Positions 19,552-28,867 of a stretch of 64,000 nucleotides of DNA are shown piece by piece. A program made the translations under genes and the position numbers. This stretch comes from Methylobacter luteus IMV-B-3098 (GTDB taxonomy: Bacteria > Pseudomonadota > Gammaproteobacteria > Methylococcales > Methylomonadaceae). Within the stretch, counting starts at the first letter, position 1. Each line of letters starts with the position of its first letter. The notes beneath the pieces are model-generated. The model saw only the letters and a program-made list of their open reading frames with translations, made no database searches and was not told the origin of the DNA. Where the stretch lies: positions 4,442,798-4,506,797 of the forward strand of contig NZ_KE386569.1 of NCBI RefSeq assembly GCF_000427625.1, given 5' to 3'.

Positions 19552-20856
19552 ATGTTGTTTAAATTTGGTAAATTGTTTTTAACTTTATTATTACTGCCGG
19601 AGTTGGCTGTGGCCGGCGAGTTGAACCAGGCTAATACGGCCTGGGTTTTAACATCGACGACGCTGGTTTTGTTTATGACGATACCGGGACTGTCGCTGTT
19701 TTATGGGGGGCTGGTCAGAAGCAAAAACGTGCTGTCGGTTTTGATGCAGTGTTTTTCAATTACCTGTCTGGTTTCCATACTCTGGTTGGCCGGTGTCTAT
19801 AGCCTGATTTTTTCTGATGGCGGCGATCTGCAAAAGCTGATAGGCGGCACGTCGAAGTTTTTTTTACCGGATATCAGGACTGAATCACTGACAGGCGATA
19901 TTCCCGAAACAGTTTATTTCATGTTTGAAATGACATTCGCGATTATTTCACCGGCACTGATCGTCGGCGGTTTTGCCGAGCGCATGAAGTTTTCGGCAAT
20001 GCTCTGGTTCAGCGGTTTGTGGCTGATTCTCTGTTATCTGCCGGTTTGCCACTGGCTCTGGGGCGGTGGTTGGCTGGCCGATCTGGGTGCGATGGATTTC
20101 GCCGGCGGTATCGTGATTCACGTCAATGCCGGCGTTGCGGCCCTGGTGGCGGCGCTGGTGCTGGGCAATCGGCGCGGCTTTCCGACCACGGCCATGCCGC
20201 CGCATAACATGACCATGGTCGTGACCGGCGCCGGCATGTTGTGGGTGGGCTGGTTCGGTTTCAACGCCGGCAGCGCTTTGGCTGCTAATGGCAATGCCGG
20301 CATGGCCATGCTGGTCACGCACATCGGCGCGGCTTCCGGTTCTTTGGCCTGGATGTTTGTCGAATGGCAACATTTTGGCAAACCGAGTGTCTTAGGCATT
20401 GTGACCGGCATGGTAGCAGGATTGGGCACGATTACGCCGGCTTCCGGTTTCGTAGGTCCGGTCGGCGCCTTGGCAATCGGCATTACCGCCGGCATCGTCT
20501 GTTTCTACGCGACGCACTATGTAAAGCGCACGCTGAAAATCGACGATTCACTGGACGTGTTTCCCGTGCATGGAGTAGGCGGCATTGTCGGATCGTTATT
20601 GACCGGCGTGTTTGCGGCGGGCAGTCTGGGCGGCCTGGGATTGGCCGATGGCGTAACGATCATGGACCAGGTCGGCGTGCAGGCACTGGCGATTGCCGTT
20701 ACGGTGCTCTGGAGCGCTGGTTTCAGTTATCTGATATTGAAAATGCTGGATAAACTGATAGGCTTGCGGGTAACAGCCGATGAGGAAATGCAGGGACTGG
20801 ACATCGTGCTGCACGAAGAAACCGGCTATCAGAATTTATCAGAATATATAAGTTAA
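19552..20856 (+). CDS. second ammonium transporter (Amt family)
   Basis: A 434-aa Amt protein with signal peptide (residues 1-20) and eleven predicted spans. The pore histidines are in FAGGIVIHVNAG and VFPVHGVGG. I start it at ATG 19552, where GGAAAT precedes it. The upstream frame overlaps the PII gene and is not family-like. Compared with the first amtB it lacks the Ala/Pro linker and a segment between spans 5 and 6. It is paired with the second PII gene, 16 bp apart. Confidence 0.92.
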   Translation: MLFKFGKLFLTLLLLPELAVAGELNQANTAWVLTSTTLVLFMTIPGLSLFYGGLVRSKNVLSVLMQCFSITCLVSILWLAGVYSLIFSDGGDLQKLIGGTSKFFLPDIRTESLTGDIPETVYFMFEMTFAIISPALIVGGFAERMKFSAMLWFSGLWLILCYLPVCHWLWGGGWLADLGAMDFAGGIVIHVNAGVAALVAALVLGNRRGFPTTAMPPHNMTMVVTGAGMLWVGWFGFNAGSALAANGNAGMAMLVTHIGAASGSLAWMFVEWQHFGKPSVLGIVTGMVAGLGTITPASGFVGPVGALAIGITAGIVCFYATHYVKRTLKIDDSLDVFPVHGVGGIVGSLLTGVFAAGSLGGLGLADGVTIMDQVGVQALAIAVTVLWSAGFSYLILKMLDKLIGLRVTADEEMQGLDIVLHEETGYQNLSEYIS

Positions 20857-20874
20857 ATCTCAGTGGTTTGTCAC

Positions 20875-20904
20875 AAAAAAGGCGGCGGTAGGGTCGCCTT
20901 TTTT
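20875..20904 (+). terminator. terminator of the second glnK-amtB operon
   Basis: AAAAAAGGCG (20875-20884) pairs with CGCCTTTTTT (20895-20904), which gives a stem continuous with the U-run. Confidence 0.85.
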
Positions 20905-20947
20905 GTTTAAAATGGTTGCAGGTGAAACTGATCTGATTGCAGGGGTT

Positions 20948-23900
20948 ATGATAAACACACGGAAAGCAGTATCCATCATTGCAAAGGTTTTATTGACGAT
21001 CGCCATTGTTCTGGCTGTCTATGCCGTGGCCGGTTTTTATATTGTGCCGGCGGTATTGAAAGCAAAACTGCCCGACATGATTGAGCAGCAAACCGGCAGG
21101 AAAGCATCCGTGGAAAAGGTTCAGTTTAATCCGTTTACACTGTTTGCAAGCTTGCAGAACGTCGAGGTACAGGAAAAAAACGGCCAGCCTTTCGCCGCTT
21201 TCGATCACTTCCATTTCAATATTAATGCCTTTGAATCCATCAAACAGTCCGCATTGGTTATTGACGATGTACGGCTGGAAAAGCCTTTTGTTCATATCGC
21301 CAGACAAAAAAGCGGGGACTTCAATTTTACCGACTTGATCAAGGATGAAGCTGAACCCAAACAGGAAGAAGAGGAAATGTTTCCTGTAACGATCGGGAAA
21401 CTGTCGATGGCGGAAGGGAAACTGGCTTACGAAGATGCCTCTGCCGGGCGGCCGATAAAAGAGCAGATTTTCCCGATCAATCTCCAGATAGATAATTTCT
21501 CGACGCTGGCCGACAAGCTGTTCAAATTAAGTCTGTCGCTCGTGCTGTCGCCGGGCGGCCAGTTTGACTGGCAGGGCACGGCCGGCATTAACCCGGTGGT
21601 TTCAGAAGGCAGTATCAAGCTCGATAAAATCAAGCTGCAAAAAATCCTGGCGCTGGGCACACAGGAAAAAGCTCCGCTTGAATTCAAGGGCGACGAACTG
21701 CTGACGACCACTTACAAGATCAATTCTTTAAAAGAGAAAGGCCGATTCAGCATTGATTTGTCGTTAGTGCTGAATACGGGCGAGCACCTGACTTGGAAAG
21801 GCACGCTAAATACCGACCCTATATCCTCGGAAGGCCATGTCAAGCTGGAAAAGGTGACGCTTGAGAGAGTTCAGAAGCTGGCGTTGCAGGATTCAGTTCC
21901 CTATAACTTGAAGGGCGAAGAACTGCTCGAAGTCGATTACAAGGCCAGTTATGCGGACGACAACCTCAAACTTGTGATCAGCCAGGGACGGTTTGACATT
22001 CGCGACTTCCAGTTTTCGGAACGAGAGCAGGATAAAGTTTTAATTAAACTGCCGAGTTTTTCAGTGCGCGGAATCGACCTGGATCTGAGCCGGCAGCAAG
22101 TCGGAATCGATTCCGTTTCAGCCGACGGCGCCGATGTTCAGGCCTGGCTGAACAAAGAGGGCGTCATCAATTACCAGGCTTTGTTCGCGGCCAATAAAGG
22201 CGATGAAGCTCAGGCTCCCAACTCGGCGCCTCAACCGCCAGCCGCTGAAAAAACGCCATGGAAACTTAAAGTCAACAACATCGCGCTCAATAATTCAGCG
22301 CTGGCTTTTGAAGACAAGACGTTGAAAAACCCTGTCGCGGTGAAGCTCTCCGACGTTAATTTCAAGCTGAACAATTTCAGCACTGAGGCTGGCACTAGCA
22401 TGCCTTTTCAACTCAATGCAGGCGTCAATAAAAATGGGTCGATAGCGCTTAAAGGCGATATGGTCAGCGAGCCTTTTTCCACCCGAATGTCCGTCGGCGT
22501 CAAGAATATCGGCCTGGAAGCCTTCCAGTCTTATCTGGATAAGTTTGCTCGGCTCGATATCATGGATGGCAAATTCAATATGGACGGCAAACTGTCGGTC
22601 GCGCTACAGGAACAAAAGCCGCCGGATATCAAGTTTAACGGTAATACCGGCATTGCCTATTTATTGACGCGCGATCAGCTGGTCAATAAGGATTTTATCA
22701 AATGGAAAAATCTGGCCTTGAACGATATAAAGGCGGATGTGCTGGCCGAGCGTTATACGGCCGGCACATTGGCTATCGACAAACCTTACGCGAGGGTGAT
22801 CATCAAGAAGGACAAGTCGGTCAATTTCAATGACGTGATGGTGGCTGGTGAAAAAACCGAAACGAAGCCGGCTAAGAAAGCGCCGCCGGCTGCTAAAAAA
22901 GCGAAGCAGGGCAAAAAAACGCAGCCGGTCAAAACAAAGGCATCTGCCGATCGCAAAAAGTTATATTTTAAAATCGACCGGATTCGGATAACGGACGGCT
23001 CTTCGGATTTCGCCGATTTATCGTTGATTTTGCCTTTCGCGGCACATATTACCGATCTCAATGGTGGTGCCGGCGGATTTTCCTCGGAAGAAAAGTCCCG
23101 GATCAATGTCGCTTTAAAAGGTATGGCCTACGATCTGGCGCCGGTCGATATCAAGGGCGAAGTCAGCCCGTATCAGGGCGATTTCGATCTGGAAATGAAT
23201 TTTCGCGGCATGCCGATGCCGCTGATTTCGCCTTATATGGTGGAGTTTGCCGGTTATAAGGTTGAAAAAGGCAAGATGACACTGGGGCTGAAATATGCCG
23301 TTGATGACGGTAAATTAACCGCATCGAACAGCATCCTGATCGACCAGCTCACGTTGGGCGAGAAAGTGGAGAATCCTGATGCCGTGTCCTTGCCGCTTAA
23401 ATTGGCTGTGGCGCTGATGAAAGATTCAGAGGGAAAAATAAAAATCGATGTGCCGATTACCGGCAGTCTTGAAGACCCGAAATTCAGCATCGGCGCGATC
23501 ATTACCGATGCCCTGGTGAATGTCATTACCAAAATAGTCAAGTCGCCGTTTAATGCGCTGGCTTCACTGGCTAATGGCAAGGAGGATCTGAGCTCGATCA
23601 GTTTCGCCGCCGGCAAGGCCGAACTGGATGAACAGCAACAGAAGAAGCTGAAGGCAGTGGCCAAAGCGCTCAATGACCGGCCGGCGCTGAATGTCGACAT
23701 CAAAGGCGCTGCTTTCCTGGAGCAGGACTGGCCCGCCATGACCGATGCAGCCTTGTTGGATCAGCTCAAGAAAAGGCGGGTGTCGGAGATAGACAAAGAG
23801 GGTAGCAAAAAAATACTCGCGGAATATATCGAACTATCCGATGAACAATACAAGCGCTTACTGGCAGATATGTTTATAGAGAAGTTTCCGTTGCTGGCGG

Positions 23901-24166
23901 ACAGATCGTTTTTCGGCACACCGCGCTTAAAGGATTCGAAAGCCGGCGATTTTTACGAAGTCGCCAGGCAGAAGCTGACCGCCGCTATCCAGCCGGAACA
24001 AAAGCGGCTTAAAGAGCTGGCCGCGGACCGGGCTCAGGCGATTGCAAAATATCTCGTTCAGCAAGGCGGCATAGATAATGACCGCGTGTTTATTCTCGAT
24101 CCCTCGGTTGATCCTAAACGGGAGAATGACGAGATTATTAGCACGTTGTCGTTAAAGGTTGAATAA
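20948..24166 (+). CDS. AsmA-like DUF748 protein with C-terminal OmpA-like region
   Basis: A 1072-aa envelope protein. It has one N-terminal membrane anchor (about residues 11-33), then repeated AsmA/DUF748-type beta segments (for example VEKVQFNPFTLFASLQNVEV and FDWQGTAGINPVVSEGSIKL, then a second DLSLVLNTGEHLTWKGTL copy), a Lys/Ala-rich low-complexity linker near residue 640-665, a second beta domain and a C-terminal SFAAGKAELDEQQQKKLKAVAKAL reminiscent of OmpA-type peptidoglycan-binding regions. AsmA-like proteins are linked to phospholipid transport and envelope integrity; the precise role here is unknown. I chose ATG 20948 (AGGGG site) over upstream codons lying in the preceding terminator. 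Confidence 0.75.
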   Translation: MINTRKAVSIIAKVLLTIAIVLAVYAVAGFYIVPAVLKAKLPDMIEQQTGRKASVEKVQFNPFTLFASLQNVEVQEKNGQPFAAFDHFHFNINAFESIKQSALVIDDVRLEKPFVHIARQKSGDFNFTDLIKDEAEPKQEEEEMFPVTIGKLSMAEGKLAYEDASAGRPIKEQIFPINLQIDNFSTLADKLFKLSLSLVLSPGGQFDWQGTAGINPVVSEGSIKLDKIKLQKILALGTQEKAPLEFKGDELLTTTYKINSLKEKGRFSIDLSLVLNTGEHLTWKGTLNTDPISSEGHVKLEKVTLERVQKLALQDSVPYNLKGEELLEVDYKASYADDNLKLVISQGRFDIRDFQFSEREQDKVLIKLPSFSVRGIDLDLSRQQVGIDSVSADGADVQAWLNKEGVINYQALFAANKGDEAQAPNSAPQPPAAEKTPWKLKVNNIALNNSALAFEDKTLKNPVAVKLSDVNFKLNNFSTEAGTSMPFQLNAGVNKNGSIALKGDMVSEPFSTRMSVGVKNIGLEAFQSYLDKFARLDIMDGKFNMDGKLSVALQEQKPPDIKFNGNTGIAYLLTRDQLVNKDFIKWKNLALNDIKADVLAERYTAGTLAIDKPYARVIIKKDKSVNFNDVMVAGEKTETKPAKKAPPAAKKAKQGKKTQPVKTKASADRKKLYFKIDRIRITDGSSDFADLSLILPFAAHITDLNGGAGGFSSEEKSRINVALKGMAYDLAPVDIKGEVSPYQGDFDLEMNFRGMPMPLISPYMVEFAGYKVEKGKMTLGLKYAVDDGKLTASNSILIDQLTLGEKVENPDAVSLPLKLAVALMKDSEGKIKIDVPITGSLEDPKFSIGAIITDALVNVITKIVKSPFNALASLANGKEDLSSISFAAGKAELDEQQQKKLKAVAKALNDRPALNVDIKGAAFLEQDWPAMTDAALLDQLKKRRVSEIDKEGSKKILAEYIELSDEQYKRLLADMFIEKFPLLADRSFFGTPRLKDSKAGDFYEVARQKLTAAIQPEQKRLKELAADRAQAIAKYLVQQGGIDNDRVFILDPSVDPKRENDEIISTLSLKVE

Positions 24167-24217
24167 TGGATCCTCTCGCATTTACCGCATTCAAGAGGCG
24201 GCAAGAGTTTGGTCTCT

Positions 24218-25402
24218 TTACATGATATTAGTATCGATTACGCCATTAAACTGTTCCCCAGGATTAACTCCAATTTCTGCATCAGTCAGATAACAGCCCG
24301 GATCTTCGGCCCAGGCATTACCTGATGTTTGCTGCGCCCTGACCCGGGTATTGCCGTTGCAGATGCGTTGGAAATGGCAGGTTGCGCAACGGCCTTCCAA
24401 GGGCCTCGGGTTCTGTTTAAGCCCGGCCATCAGCGGGTCGGAAACATCCATCCAGATTTCCGAAAAAGGGCGCTGCCTGACATTGCCCAAATCGTAATGC
24501 CACCAGAACGTGTCCGGGTGCACATGGCCGAGATTGTCGATATTGGCCACATTGACGCCGGAGGCGTTGCCGCCCCATTGTTCCAGCTTGGCCTTGATAT
24601 GGTCGGCTTTATCGGGGAATTTTCTGGCGACCCAGTGCAGAAAATAAACGGCATCGGCATCGTTGTTGCCGGTGACGAATTCGCGGTCCTTGCCGGCTTT
24701 AAGCCATTCGTAGCTCGTCTCGAACAGCAAATCCATCGCTTCTCGCGTCATCTGAAAATGCGCGTCATCCTTGCGGTTTCTGTTGCCGCGGCCGCCGTAG
24801 TTCAGGTGCGACAGGTAGAACTTGTCGATGTCATGGTCGTCCATTAATTGCAGCAGGGCCGGAAAGTCCTGGTAGTTATCCTGCGTCAAGGTGAAGCGGA
24901 TGCCGACCTTGATGCCTTTCTCCAGACACAGATGCACGCCGCGCAGCGCCTCGTCGAACGAACCCGGCATGCGCCGGAACCGGTCATGCGTGTCTTTGAT
25001 GCCATCCAGGCTGACGCCGATATATTGATAATCAATCGAAGCGATTTCATCGATATTGTCGGCCGTAATTTTCGTGCCGTTGCTCGACAGTGCGACGTAA
25101 AAGCCCATGTCTTTAGCCCGGCGCGAAATGTCGAAAATATCAGGGCGCAGCAGCGGCTCGCCGCCCGACAGGATCAGCACCGGCACCTTGAACGCCTTCA
25201 AGTCGTCCATGACCCTATAGACTTCCTGCGTGCTCAGTTCGTCAGGGAAATCGATATCGGCCGAGGTCGTGTAGCAGTGCTTGCAGGCCAGGTTGCACCG
25301 GCGGATCAGGTTCCAGATAACGACCGGCGCGGCCGGCTTGCGTGCCGGTTTTATCGGCGTCGGGGCTATCAGTTCCCGCATGTAGTGGCTGAGTCTGAAC
25401 AT
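24218..25402 (-). CDS. nirJ: heme d1 biosynthesis radical SAM protein NirJ
   Basis: Radical SAM enzyme that acts in the late conversion of 12,18-didecarboxysiroheme towards heme d1 (replacement of propionates by oxo groups). The 394-aa protein has the CX3CX2C cluster motif at Cys36, Cys40 and Cys43 (RRCNLACKHCYTT), GGEPLLRPD and SLDG motifs, and a C-terminal SPASM-like Cys set (GRCATCHFQRICNGNTR, then a further Cys in DPGCYL). It is the last gene of the leftward nir run and begins one base after nirH. Length and C-terminal Cys set agree with NirJ. Confidence 0.93.
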   Translation of the reverse strand: MFRLSHYMRELIAPTPIKPARKPAAPVVIWNLIRRCNLACKHCYTTSADIDFPDELSTQEVYRVMDDLKAFKVPVLILSGGEPLLRPDIFDISRRAKDMGFYVALSSNGTKITADNIDEIASIDYQYIGVSLDGIKDTHDRFRRMPGSFDEALRGVHLCLEKGIKVGIRFTLTQDNYQDFPALLQLMDDHDIDKFYLSHLNYGGRGNRNRKDDAHFQMTREAMDLLFETSYEWLKAGKDREFVTGNNDADAVYFLHWVARKFPDKADHIKAKLEQWGGNASGVNVANIDNLGHVHPDTFWWHYDLGNVRQRPFSEIWMDVSDPLMAGLKQNPRPLEGRCATCHFQRICNGNTRVRAQQTSGNAWAEDPGCYLTDAEIGVNPGEQFNGVIDTNIM

Positions 25403-25403
25403 A

Positions 25404-25910
25404 TTATGGGGCTACGGTATCGGATGGGGTACTTTTAGAGCGGCTGCGAAAACCGGTTTTTTTCAGGATTTTCGTGCTGTACAGCACATCGCAGCCGCGA
25501 TTGTAGTCGCCAAGCAGGTCGGCGATCTGCCGGATCTGTCGGTCAACGTCGGCCTGCGTTTTGCCATGCACCATCGCGAACAGGTTATAGGGCCAGTCGG
25601 GCAGATGTCTCGGGCGGTGGTAGCAATGGCTGACGAATTCCAGTTGCCCGACTTGCCGCCCCAGTTCGTCGATCCTGCCATCGGGTATGTCCCAGACCGT
25701 CATGCCGTTGTAATGGTAACCCAGCTTGTAGTGATTGGGCACGGCGCCGATGCGGCGGATGATGCCGCTGGCCTGCATGGCCGACAGGCGCGTCATGACC
25801 TCATCGGCGGTCAGATTCAGTTTTTCGGCGATCGTCTGGTAAGGTTCCGGCGTCAGCGGCAGGCCGGCCTGCGTGGCTTCGATGATTTTGCGGTCTATGG
25901 CATCGAGCAT
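25404..25910 (-). CDS. nirH: siroheme decarboxylase subunit NirH
   Basis: One of four small Lrp/AsnC-like paralogues in the cluster, 168 aa. The NirD/L/G/H proteins together decarboxylate siroheme to 12,18-didecarboxysiroheme. It has an N-terminal winged HTH (AIDRKIIEATQAGLPLTPEPYQTIAEKLNLT) and a C-terminal ferredoxin-like domain with the conserved segment CYHRPRHLPDWPYNLFAMVHGK. It pairs in type with NirL. Only two bases separate it from nirG, and one from nirJ. The name is assigned from gene order (S-C-F-D-L-G-H-J) and is less certain than the family. Confidence 0.85.
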   Translation of the reverse strand: MLDAIDRKIIEATQAGLPLTPEPYQTIAEKLNLTADEVMTRLSAMQASGIIRRIGAVPNHYKLGYHYNGMTVWDIPDGRIDELGRQVGQLEFVSHCYHRPRHLPDWPYNLFAMVHGKTQADVDRQIRQIADLLGDYNRGCDVLYSTKILKKTGFRSRSKSTPSDTVAP

Positions 25911-25912
25911 GG

Positions 25913-26356
25913 TCAGGCCTCCAGCTTCAGGTTGACGAAGTACTCTTTTATTTTCGGCATATTGTAGACGGCCAGTCCAGTTTGCTGCTCTATCGCTTCA
26001 ATGGTCTGCCAGACTTGTTCGGGCGTTTCCGTGGCGATCACGAACCACATGTTCAGGGTATGTTGGCGTGCATAATTGTGGGCTACTTCGGGAAAGGCAT
26101 TGATAATGCCGGCGATTTCATCAACCCGGTCTTCAGGGGCTTTAACGGCAGCCAGTGTCAGTGCGCCGCCCATTTGCTCGGCATTATAAAGCGGTCCGAA
26201 GCGCGTCAGTATACCGTTAGCCCGCAGATTCTGGAGCCGGGTCAGCAGTTCGGCTTCCGTGATATTCAGTGTCAAGGCGACCTGCCGGTAAGGCGCATCG
26301 CAAATCGGAAAGCCGCCTTGCAATGCATTGATGATTTTTCTGTCCAGATTATCCAT
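25913..26356 (-). CDS. nirG: siroheme decarboxylase subunit NirG
   Basis: 147-aa Lrp/AsnC-like protein, the NirD-type partner of NirH. The HTH part is at residues 1-55, and the ligand domain contains HNYARQHTLNMWFVIATETP, the counterpart of HNYEREHRFNLWFVV in NirD. It overlaps nirL by eight bases and precedes nirH. It serves in siroheme decarboxylation for heme d1, not in transcription. The specific letter follows gene order. Confidence 0.85.
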   Translation of the reverse strand: MDNLDRKIINALQGGFPICDAPYRQVALTLNITEAELLTRLQNLRANGILTRFGPLYNAEQMGGALTLAAVKAPEDRVDEIAGIINAFPEVAHNYARQHTLNMWFVIATETPEQVWQTIEAIEQQTGLAVYNMPKIKEYFVNLKLEA

Positions 26357-26858
26357 GGGCTACTTCCGCGTCAGCTACGGTTGCGATGTTCTTGTAGACG
26401 GCGCCGCGCTGCTTGAAACAGCGGCGGCTGAATAAAACTTCGTGGTCAAAGCTCGTCAGGCCGCAGGCGTCGGCAAGCTGTTCGAGTTGCTGCAGGACAG
26501 TAGCTCTGTCTTTGCCGTGGATCATGCAATACAAATTATAAGGCCAGTCCGGTCGTCTCGGCCGCTGATAGCACAGTGTCACGAACGGAAACCGGCTCAT
26601 GTGGCCGCCCAGTTGCTTGACCAGATCGTCGGGCACGTTCCAGACGACCATGGCGTTGGCGCGATAACCCAGCTTCCGATGCTTGACAATGACGCCCATG
26701 CGTTTGATGAGGCCCTGTTGTTTCAGCCGGGCCAGGCGTTCAATCACTTCCGATTCGGGCATGTCGCACCAGTGCCCGATTTCGGCATACGGTCGGGAAC
26801 AAACGGGCAGTCCCGTTTGTATGTGCTCCAGTAGTTCAAGGTCGCGGCTGTCAATCAT
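26349..26858 (-). CDS. nirL: siroheme decarboxylase subunit NirL
   Basis: 169-aa Lrp/AsnC-like protein related to NirH (CYQRPRRPDWPYNLYCMIHGKD matches the NirH segment). It should form a heteromer with the NirD-type subunit in siroheme decarboxylation. It overlaps nirD and nirG by eight bases on each side, which implies tight translational coupling and a fixed stoichiometry. Confidence 0.87.
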   Translation of the reverse strand: MIDSRDLELLEHIQTGLPVCSRPYAEIGHWCDMPESEVIERLARLKQQGLIKRMGVIVKHRKLGYRANAMVVWNVPDDLVKQLGGHMSRFPFVTLCYQRPRRPDWPYNLYCMIHGKDRATVLQQLEQLADACGLTSFDHEVLFSRRCFKQRGAVYKNIATVADAEVAHG

Positions 26859-27309
26859 TATTCAGGTCCAGCTTAAAGCCTAAATCAATAAAAAAATCAT
26901 CCAGCAAAGGCAGTTGCATGATTTTATAAGTGGTTTCATGTTCGATGGCGTCAATTACGTCCTGCAGGTGGGCGGCATCGGAGGCGATGACCACGAACCA
27001 GAGGTTGAACCTGTGCTCGCGCTCGTAATTATGGTTGACTTCCGCATAGGCGCTGATTTTGTCGGCGACTTCCTGCAGCCGCTCTTCTGGCACCGCCATC
27101 GCGGCCAGCGTGCTGATGCCGATGTGATTGGGCGGAATAACGGGCCCTATGCGGCTGATAAAGTGGTTGTCGTTCAGATCGTTCAAGGCCGAGATCACAT
27201 CATCTTCAGCAACGCCCAGTTCATCGGCAATGGCCTGATAAGGGCGCTCCGTGAGCGGAAAATCGTGCTGGAAATCATTCAGCAGTCGCTTGTGCAATGG
27301 CGTCAGCAT
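26851..27309 (-). CDS. nirD: siroheme decarboxylase subunit NirD
   Basis: 152-aa Lrp/AsnC-like protein with the HTH part at residues 5-55 (KRLLNDFQHDFPLTERPYQAI) and the ligand part HNYEREHRFNLWFVVIAS. In some bacteria NirD and NirL are fused; here all four subunits are separate genes, as in Pseudomonas aeruginosa. It begins one base after the nirF stop. This NirD is the heme d1 protein and is unrelated to the NirD subunit of assimilatory NirBD. Confidence 0.88.
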   Translation of the reverse strand: MLTPLHKRLLNDFQHDFPLTERPYQAIADELGVAEDDVISALNDLNDNHFISRIGPVIPPNHIGISTLAAMAVPEERLQEVADKISAYAEVNHNYEREHRFNLWFVVIASDAAHLQDVIDAIEHETTYKIMQLPLLDDFFIDLGFKLDLNND

Positions 27310-27310
27310 G

Positions 27311-28474
27311 TTACAGACCTATCTGGTGCGCCCGCGAGCTGAAGAAAATACCGCTGGGCGTTTTTGCCGGCAGACGAGCTATTTCAGTTAGTGTTTCGGT
27401 ATCGTAAACAACCAGCTGATTGTCATCCCGTACGGCCACCCAGACCTGCTCGCCGCGCGGCGTAAATTCCATGTGCAGCACGGCCTTGCCTGGCGTCAGG
27501 GTTTTACTGATGTTCAGATCCTTGACGTCAATGACCTGCACCTGGCTGTTATCGGGGAAGGCAAAATTAACCCAGATTTGCCGGCCATCGGGCCGGGCTC
27601 TGACAAAAACCGGTTGTCCGGCTACCGGGATGGCTTTCACCAGTTGCCATTGGCGTTTGTCGATCACCAGCACTTCGTGTTTGCCGATGGTCGGTACGAG
27701 CAGATAATCGCCGGCAATAGCCCAGCCTTCAAGGTGCGGCATTTTGTAAACCGGCAGTTTTTCATCGGTTTTGCCGTATTCCGGCAGTATGCGTTTTATG
27801 CCTTCTGACGTATTCCATAAGTCCAGCAGGGCCAGGCCAGGCTCGCCGAATAAACCGGCGATATAATAACGGCCATCCGGCGATATCAAGGCATCATATG
27901 GCTGCTTGCCGATATTCCTGAATTTTTGCACGGCAGGCTGTTTAGGGTTTTTAAGGTCCAGCACCCAGATTTCGCCGGCATCGAACAGGCTGAAGACAAA
28001 GCGCTGTCCGGGCGCGTCGACAATCCCTACCACTTTGGATAGCTTGCCATCGTCATATTCGGCCGGAATGTCGGCGATCAGTTCCAGCGTATCAGAGGAA
28101 AAAACCTTGACGCCGCCAGGCGTGTAATTAGATACGGCGATGAAGCGGCCGTCCTGTGAGATAGCGCCGCCAATGCTGTTGCCGGCCTGAACGATGCGCT
28201 TGGCTATGGCATCATTGAGCAGATCGACTTTGGTCAGGCCTCCGTCGCGGCCGAAAACATAGGCATAGCGCTCGTCTCGAGAGAAGACAACCGACGCATG
28301 CGATAAGTCCCCCAGTCCTTCGATTTCAGCCAGTTGTTTGTGCTCAGTGCTGTTAATAATCAGGGTCTTGCCGTCTTCGCGTTGAATAACGACGCCTAAA
28401 TCCCCTGTAGCGCGCGGTTCCGCCACGGCATTAAGGGAAAATATGAAGCCTAGAATGGGGATTAGCTTTTTCAT
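27311..28474 (-). CDS. nirF: heme d1 biosynthesis protein NirF
   Basis: Periplasmic eight-bladed propeller of the cytochrome cd1 d1-domain type, without a cytochrome c domain, 387 aa, that binds a late heme d1 precursor. The signal peptide is residues 1-18 (MKKLIPILGFIFSLNAVA). Blades are visible as repeated Asp-Gly-Arg-Tyr motifs (SPDGRYYIAGLFG, RPDGRQIWVNFA, TPRGEQVWVAV). The C-terminus TPSGIFFSSRAHQIGL is the typical NirF ending. It is placed between nirC and nirD, with a strong hairpin in the 81-bp gap to nirC. Confidence 0.92.
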   Translation of the reverse strand: MKKLIPILGFIFSLNAVAEPRATGDLGVVIQREDGKTLIINSTEHKQLAEIEGLGDLSHASVVFSRDERYAYVFGRDGGLTKVDLLNDAIAKRIVQAGNSIGGAISQDGRFIAVSNYTPGGVKVFSSDTLELIADIPAEYDDGKLSKVVGIVDAPGQRFVFSLFDAGEIWVLDLKNPKQPAVQKFRNIGKQPYDALISPDGRYYIAGLFGEPGLALLDLWNTSEGIKRILPEYGKTDEKLPVYKMPHLEGWAIAGDYLLVPTIGKHEVLVIDKRQWQLVKAIPVAGQPVFVRARPDGRQIWVNFAFPDNSQVQVIDVKDLNISKTLTPGKAVLHMEFTPRGEQVWVAVRDDNQLVVYDTETLTEIARLPAKTPSGIFFSSRAHQIGL

Positions 28475-28518
28475 AATGGATCAATAATGCGCTTGCGCAC
28501 CTTAAAGTTTTGAACAGG

Positions 28519-28542
28519 ACAGGATGCGCGGGCGCATCCTGT
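28519..28542 (-). other. strong intercistronic hairpin between nirC and nirF
   Basis: ACAGGATGCGC and GCGCATCCTGT form an 11-bp perfect stem with a 2-base centre. No T-run follows on either strand, so it is more likely a processing or mRNA-stability element than a terminator. It divides the cytochrome genes from the biosynthetic genes. Confidence 0.6.
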
Positions 28543-28555
28543 TGCTTAGTATGGA

Positions 28556-28861
28556 TTAATGCTCAGGATTGCGTAAAACTTTAATTAGCCAGAGCGCTTC
28601 ATCGCGGTTGATAAATTGTTGCCAGGGCGGCATGGCAGTGCCTTTGCGGCCGTTAAGAATGGCATCGGCCAGAAAATCATCCGACTTCCCGGCCAATGCC
28701 TCAGGCAGCAGGGCAGGGCCCAGGCCGCCTTTTAATGTTAAGCCATGACACGCGCCGCAATCATGCTTGAGCATGTTGCGCAGCGCGTTTTGCCTGTCTG
28801 CCGATGGTTCACCGGCAAGAGCTGTACTGGAAACCAGCATTAACAGCAGCAGTTTTCTCAT
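28556..28861 (-). CDS. nirC: c-type cytochrome NirC
   Basis: 101-aa periplasmic monoheme cytochrome c with a signal peptide (residues 1-16, ALAGEP) and the heme motif CGACH near residue 36; the distal Met is in GTAMPPW. NirC proteins donate electrons in heme d1 maturation or to NirS. The length and the sequence LKHDCGACHGLTLKGGLGPAL match NirC. It lies directly after the other small cytochrome, six bases away. Confidence 0.87.
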   Translation of the reverse strand: MRKLLLLMLVSSTALAGEPSADRQNALRNMLKHDCGACHGLTLKGGLGPALLPEALAGKSDDFLADAILNGRKGTAMPPWQQFINRDEALWLIKVLRNPEH

Positions 28862-28867
28862 GCGCGT

